Source of the DNA: Ruegeria sp. R13_0
Lineage (GTDB): Bacteria; Pseudomonadota; Alphaproteobacteria; Rhodobacterales; Rhodobacteraceae
NCBI RefSeq assembly: GCF_017743995.1
Contig: NZ_JAGHRB010000006.1
Coordinates: forward strand, 1-64,000
Direction: 5' to 3'
Length of the DNA: 64,000 bases
Position numbers and translations under genes: made by a program. Under the pieces are notes generated by a model. The model worked only from the letters and a program-made list of their open reading frames with translations, ran no database searches and was not told the DNA's origin. The number at the start of each line of letters is the position of its first letter. Position 1 is the first letter of the stretch. Shown piece by piece: positions 60,109 through 64,000 of the stretch.

Positions 60109-61416
60109 GTGACCGACCTGACCCCGCGCGAGATTGTCTCGGAACTGGACCGTTTCATTATCGGTCAGAAGGATGCAAAACGCGCCGTGGCCGTGGCGCT
60201 GCGCAACCGCTGGCGGCGCAAACAGTTGGCGGATGATATCCGGGATGAGGTCTACCCCAAGAACATCCTGATGATCGGCCCCACCGGCGTCGGCAAGACC
60301 GAGATCAGCCGCCGTCTGGCCAAACTGGCCCGTGCGCCCTTCATCAAGGTCGAGGCCACCAAGTTCACCGAAGTCGGATATGTCGGCCGCGACGTGGAGC
60401 AGATCGTGCGCGATCTGGCCGATGCCGCGATCATCCAGACCCGCGAATACATGCGTGAGGATGTGAAAGCCCGCGCCCATCAGGCCGCCGAGGATCGCGT
60501 GATCGAAGCGATCGCTGGCACCGATGCCCGCGAGGCGACCCGTGAAATGTTCCGCAAGAAGCTGAAATCAGGTGAGCTGGACGACACAGAGATCGAACTT
60601 GAAGTCTCGGACACCTCGAACCCGATGCCGATGTTCGACGTACCCGGCCAGCCCGGCAGCCAGATGGGCATGATGAATCTGGGCGATATCTTCGGCAAAG
60701 CCTTCGGGGGCCGCACGGTGAAAAAGAAAGTGACCGTGGCCGAAAGCTATGACCTGCTGATCGGGGAAGAGGCCGACAAGCTGCTGGACGACGAAACCGT
60801 CAACCGCGTGGCACTGGAGTCGGTCGAACAGAACGGCATCGTGTTTCTGGACGAGATCGACAAGGTTTGCGCGCGCGCAGAAGCGCGCGGTGGCGATGTC
60901 AGCCGCGAAGGGGTCCAGCGCGATCTGCTGCCTCTAATCGAGGGTACGACCGTGTCCACCAAACATGGCCCTGTGAAAACCGACCACATCCTGTTCATCG
61001 CCTCGGGCGCGTTCCACATCGCGAAACCCTCGGACCTGCTGCCCGAACTCCAGGGCCGTCTGCCGATCCGGGTTGAGCTGCGCGCGCTGACAGAAGAAGA
61101 TTTCGTGCGCATCCTGACCGAGACGGACAACGCGTTGACCCTCCAATACACCGCTCTTATGGGCACCGAAGAGGTTACCGTCAGCTTCACCGATGACGGC
61201 ATCGCGGCGCTGGCCAAGATTGCAGCGGATGTGAACCAGAGCGTTGAAAACATCGGCGCCCGGCGGCTTTACACGGTGATGGAGCGTGTGTTCGAAGACC
61301 TCTCGTTCACCGCGCCCGATCAGGCCGGGACCGAGATCACGGTGAACGCGCAATTCGTGGATGACAATCTGGGCGAGTTGACGAAATCGACCGACCTCAG
61401 CCGTTACGTATTGTAA
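60109..61416 (+). CDS. hslU: ATP-dependent protease ATPase subunit HslU
   Basis: AAA+ unfoldase of HslVU, 435 residues. P-loop GPTGVGKTE at 57-65, Walker [12 protein letters not shown], sensor region [14 protein letters not shown] and C-terminal [12 protein letters not shown]; the C-terminal tail ends in YVL for docking to HslV. Starts with GTG 60109, AAGGA 10 bases ahead. A hairpin follows the stop. Confidence 0.97.
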   Translation: MTDLTPREIVSELDRFIIGQKDAKRAVAVALRNRWRRKQLADDIRDEVYPKNILMIGPTGVGKTEISRRLAKLARAPFIKVEATKFTEVGYVGRDVEQIVRDLADAAIIQTREYMREDVKARAHQAAEDRVIEAIAGTDAREATREMFRKKLKSGELDDTEIELEVSDTSNPMPMFDVPGQPGSQMGMMNLGDIFGKAFGGRTVKKKVTVAESYDLLIGEEADKLLDDETVNRVALESVEQNGIVFLDEIDKVCARAEARGGDVSREGVQRDLLPLIEGTTVSTKHGPVKTDHILFIASGAFHIAKPSDLLPELQGRLPIRVELRALTEEDFVRILTETDNALTLQYTALMGTEEVTVSFTDDGIAALAKIAADVNQSVENIGARRLYTVMERVFEDLSFTAPDQAGTEITVNAQFVDDNLGELTKSTDLSRYVL

Positions 61417-61431
61417 CAAATCCAGCTGTAT

Positions 61432-61457
61432 TTCGCCGCCGATTAGACGGCGAATTT
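61432..61457 (+). terminator. terminator-like hairpin after hslU
   Basis: TTCGCCG (61432-61438) pairs with CGGCGAA (61448-61454), nine-base loop, followed by TTT. Weak T run. Confidence 0.55.
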
Positions 61458-61528
61458 CCGTTCCGGCTGGACCTTGCACCAGAAACTGGTAACCGTGACT
61501 CAAACTCTGTTTCTTTGAGGGTTGAGCC

Positions 61529-62626
61529 GTGTTGCGTTTGAGTATTGCCTTTCTTGCTGTTGCTACATTGGTCGCTTGCGTCGACAGAACCGCGCAAGTG
61601 ACAGTGCCATCCGCGTTGAATGTGGGGTCCGCAGAAACCGTCTACGCGTCCACAACCCGGGGGCGGAACCCCGACGGGACGTTCAACGCAGACCGGGGCG
61701 AGCGGGTTCAGTATCATAAAATGACGGTCTCAATCCCGCCAAACCGCACGCCAGGCACGTTGGAGTTCTCTTACGCAAACCCCAATCCGGAAAAGCAGTT
61801 TGTTTTGGCCAACACAACAGATCTGTCCGGCCCGCGTGAGCTGGCAAACCAACTGCGTGGAGAGGATGATGTGTCGATCTTTGTGCACGGGTATAACTCG
61901 ACCCATACCGAGACCGCGTTTCGCGCGGCGCAGTTGGCGCATGATCTGGATATTCCCGGATCGGTCCTGATTTATTCCTGGCCCAGTCAGGCCCGCGGGG
62001 CAGGGTATGCCTATGATCTGGACAGCATGCTGTTTGCCCGCGACGGGTTAGAGAAGACAATCCGCGACCTGAAATCCATCGGCGTGAAACGGGTTGTGCT
62101 GGTCGCCCACTCCATGGGCGGTGCCTTGTCGATGGAGATGATGCGTCAGGCCGAGCTACGCTCCCCCGGCTGGTCGCGGCGCAACCTTGATGGCGTATTC
62201 CTGATCTCACCCGATCTGGATCTTGACGTGTTTCGTTCGCAAATGGACAGCATAAAAACTCCGCCCGATCCCTTTGTCGTGATGGTTTCGCAAAAGGACA
62301 AAATCCTGAATATCTCGGCCCGAATTCGCGGCACACCGGGGACGGAACGGCTGGGCAATATCAGTACCATCGAGGCGCTGGCGGACTATCCAATCGAAGT
62401 GATCGACGCGACTGCATTCAACAGCGATGCCGAGTCCTCGCATTTCGTTGCCGCAACCTCACCCGCCTTGCTGTCGCTGCTCAGTTCGGCCCGGCGTGTT
62501 GGAAACACCCTTGGAAACCGACGCCGGGGGGTCGATTATTTAATCCCCGGCGGTCGACGCAACCCCTCGGGTGCGACGGGGGTTGTTCTGTCTGAGCCCG
62601 GACAGGCGCAGGTCACCAGTCAGTAG
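61529..62626 (+). CDS. alpha/beta hydrolase lipoprotein (DUF900 type)
   Basis: A 365-residue predicted lipoprotein. The lipobox LVAC gives Cys17 as attachment site. The alpha/beta hydrolase domain has the oxyanion-side FVHGYNSTHTETA and the nucleophile elbow LVAHSMGGAL with Ser195, plus an LISPDLDLDVF acid region. Substrate unknown; probably an esterase in the periplasm. GTG 61529 follows GAGGG at about 7 bases. Confidence 0.85.
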   Translation: MLRLSIAFLAVATLVACVDRTAQVTVPSALNVGSAETVYASTTRGRNPDGTFNADRGERVQYHKMTVSIPPNRTPGTLEFSYANPNPEKQFVLANTTDLSGPRELANQLRGEDDVSIFVHGYNSTHTETAFRAAQLAHDLDIPGSVLIYSWPSQARGAGYAYDLDSMLFARDGLEKTIRDLKSIGVKRVVLVAHSMGGALSMEMMRQAELRSPGWSRRNLDGVFLISPDLDLDVFRSQMDSIKTPPDPFVVMVSQKDKILNISARIRGTPGTERLGNISTIEALADYPIEVIDATAFNSDAESSHFVAATSPALLSLLSSARRVGNTLGNRRRGVDYLIPGGRRNPSGATGVVLSEPGQAQVTSQ

Positions 62627-62678
62627 GGTTCTGGGATTTGCTTGAGAGTCTTCAACCTTCTCGGTCGGCGGGCCGAGC

Positions 62679-63266
62679 CTAGCGGACCCGTCTCAGATAC
62701 ACGTAGTAGGCACCATCCCCGCCATGGCTGATATGCGCAGGTGTCACCTGCATCACCGCCTGCGCCAGAGGCGGGATCGACAGCCAATGTGGTACCTGAT
62801 TGCGCAATACACCGCGCGGGGTCGGGATCGGCCCTGGCTCATCGCGGTCTTTTCCCTTGCCCGTGATCACCAGAACCAGGCGTTTGCCCTGCGCTTGCGC
62901 TGTCAGCACAAAGCGTACGAGCGCCGGATGCGCCGTGTCTATGCGCATCCCATGCAGGTCCAGCTTGCCCTCGGGCTTGAGCTTGCCACGCTTCATACGG
63001 CCAAAGGCCTTGGTATCCATCTGAACAGGGGCGGCGCGCAGCGTCTCGGTGATCGACGGTTTCAAGCGATTTGTAGACGGCTTGGAAGGTTGGTTCTGCC
63101 CTACCTCAAACGTCTCGATCCGGGGTTTTGGCAGTTTCTTGGGCGTGGGTTTGGGCAGAGTTGTCGGATGCACGGTCTGAGGAATCTCAGGGTGTAGCCG
63201 CTCAGCCTGTTTAGCGACCTTGCGCCACAGCTCGATCTCGTCGCTGGTCAGTTTGCGCCGGGTCAT
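62679..63266 (-). CDS. Smr/MutS2-type endonuclease domain protein
   Basis: A 195-residue protein with a Smr domain in the second half: LDLHGM at about 102-107, VLVITGKGKD, and GVLRNQVPHWL, the usual three signatures of this DNA/RNA nuclease fold. The N-terminal half is basic and Pro/Lys-rich, without a MutS2 ATPase. Starts at ATG 63266, overlapping the stop of mltA (ATGA), so it is coupled to that gene. Confidence 0.9.
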   Translation of the reverse strand: MTRRKLTSDEIELWRKVAKQAERLHPEIPQTVHPTTLPKPTPKKLPKPRIETFEVGQNQPSKPSTNRLKPSITETLRAAPVQMDTKAFGRMKRGKLKPEGKLDLHGMRIDTAHPALVRFVLTAQAQGKRLVLVITGKGKDRDEPGPIPTPRGVLRNQVPHWLSIPPLAQAVMQVTPAHISHGGDGAYYVYLRRVR

Positions 63267-64000
63267 CCGTCGTCATCCGTCGCCATCGCATAGGCGCGCT
63301 GGATCGGCAGTAGAACGACCATGCGACCGGGGTCTTTCAACCGGCCAGCAGCTTGCCCGGCCTCGTCACCCGTTCCAAAGAAAATATCGGCCCGTTGCGC
63401 GCCCTTGATCGCCGCGCCGGTATCCTGCGCGATCATCAGACGACGCAAGGGCTTCTTGCCGTCTTTCTCAACCCAGACCGGAGCACCGAGCGGCGTATAG
63501 GCCGGATCGGCCGCGATGCTGCGCATGGTCGTTATCGACCGGTTCATGGCACCCAAAGGCCCCAGTTCTGGCGCAACGCGGCTGACCTCGCGGAAGAACA
63601 CATATGAGGGGTTGTGGAACAAAAGCTCAGCCCCAGCTTCGGGGTTCTTGCGGACCCAGGCTTGAATCATCTGCGCACTGACCGCGTGGGCACCCAAAGC
63701 GCCGCGCCGGACCAGCTCAACCCCGATGGAACGATAGGGCTGCCCGTTCGCGCCACCATATCCCACACGCAAGGCACCTCCATCGGGCAGGCGCACCCGG
63801 CCAGAGCCTTGAATTTGCAGGAAGAATAGCTCAACCGGGTCATCGACCCATGCGATCTCAAGCCCACGGCCCTGCATCACATCGCTGGTCAGGATCTCGC
63901 GCCGACTAAGCCACGGTCCGTCCCGCGCCTCAGGCGGCATCTTGTAGATCGGGTACTTGAAACGATCCGTCCGGGTTCTGGAGCCATCAAGCTCGGGCTC
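63263..64000 (-). CDS. mltA: membrane-bound lytic murein transglycosylase A, partial
   Basis: C-terminal 246 codons (including stop) of MltA, which cleaves glycan strands to form 1,6-anhydroMurNAc. The frame is open to the window edge, so its start lies beyond it. Visible signatures are FKYPIYKMPPEA, FFLQIQGSGRVRLPDG, YGGANGQPYRSIG, the 3D domain with MIAQDTGAAIKGAQRADIFFG, and the catalytic Asp in that last stretch. Coupled to the Smr gene by 4 bp. Confidence 0.92.
   Translation of the reverse strand, partial: EPELDGSRTRTDRFKYPIYKMPPEARDGPWLSRREILTSDVMQGRGLEIAWVDDPVELFFLQIQGSGRVRLPDGGALRVGYGGANGQPYRSIGVELVRRGALGAHAVSAQMIQAWVRKNPEAGAELLFHNPSYVFFREVSRVAPELGPLGAMNRSITTMRSIAADPAYTPLGAPVWVEKDGKKPLRRLMIAQDTGAAIKGAQRADIFFGTGDEAGQAAGRLKDPGRMVVLLPIQRAYAMATDDDG

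Overview
The window looks like a chromosomal segment of a marine Roseobacter-type alphaproteobacterium (Rhodobacteraceae, Ruegeria-like). This rests on gene content and order: a divergent regB / senC-regA redox regulon, alphaproteobacterial addB-addA behind tsaE-amgK-murU, hemD-COG4223-hemY facing tsaD-gpsA, a Zn-free msrB-msrA pair, and an extended HslV N-terminus. Base composition is GC-rich and coding density is high. Many genes overlap by 1-8 bp, so translationally coupled operons are the rule. I see no rRNA, CRISPR array, intact prophage or transposase; there is one tRNA, tRNA-Leu(CAG). The species is inferred, not shown.

Layout. 1-505: no firm gene, only a possible decayed minus-strand reading frame with a 21-bp repeat and the katG terminator. 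0.5-9 kb: katG, a GMC oxidoreductase, a YeeZ-like SDR, a methyltransferase, a three-histidine-box membrane hydroxylase coupled to a class II aldolase, and a divergent LysR gene. 9-13 kb: adenine deaminase plus AMP nucleosidase, which together turn AMP into hypoxanthine and ribose 5-phosphate, then an HU gene. 13-15.5 kb: EamA exporter, exported glutathione peroxidase, msrB-msrA. 15.6-26.5 kb: a minus-strand run of hydantoinase-A-like protein, queG, GST, mtgA, gltB and gltD. 26.7-28.5 kb: uppP and an NDUFA9-like reductase. 28.7-33.1 kb: tRNA-Leu, a small Lys/Ala-rich protein with a zincin-like motif, hemY, a mitofilin-like COG4223 protein carrying a 21-copy hexanucleotide repeat, and hemD. 33.2-36 kb: tsaD-gpsA-YciI-EVE. 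36-41 kb: a structured intergenic region, DUF2853, LysR with a divergent royal-jelly-family protein, extensin-like protein and ahcY. 41-43.7 kb: a small accessory stretch (secreted protein, HD hydrolase, Sel1-like protein, decayed sequence, CHAP lipoprotein). 43.7-48 kb: regA, senC, regB and a PAS protein. 48-57 kb: tsaE, amgK, murU, addB, addA, trxA. 57-61.4 kb: tandem Lin0512 proteins, DUF1127, then hslV and hslU separated by an opposite-strand MFS gene. 61.5-64 kb: lipoprotein hydrolase, Smr protein, and mltA running off the edge.

The strongest non-gene signal is a 101-bp dispersed element present twice in opposite orientation (12919-13019 and 35960-36060). Each copy has a 69-bp block identical between copies, a 15-bp variable spacer and a 17-bp identical end, with imperfect terminal inverted repeats; this is MITE-like architecture. 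The second copy supplies the stop codon of the EVE-domain gene. Other points worth a second look are the HEATHVVQQ small protein, the (Glu-Ala) tract, two perfect palindromes between gltD and uppP, direct repeats in front of the LysR/aldolase pair, and a possible small RNA next to the second repeat copy.
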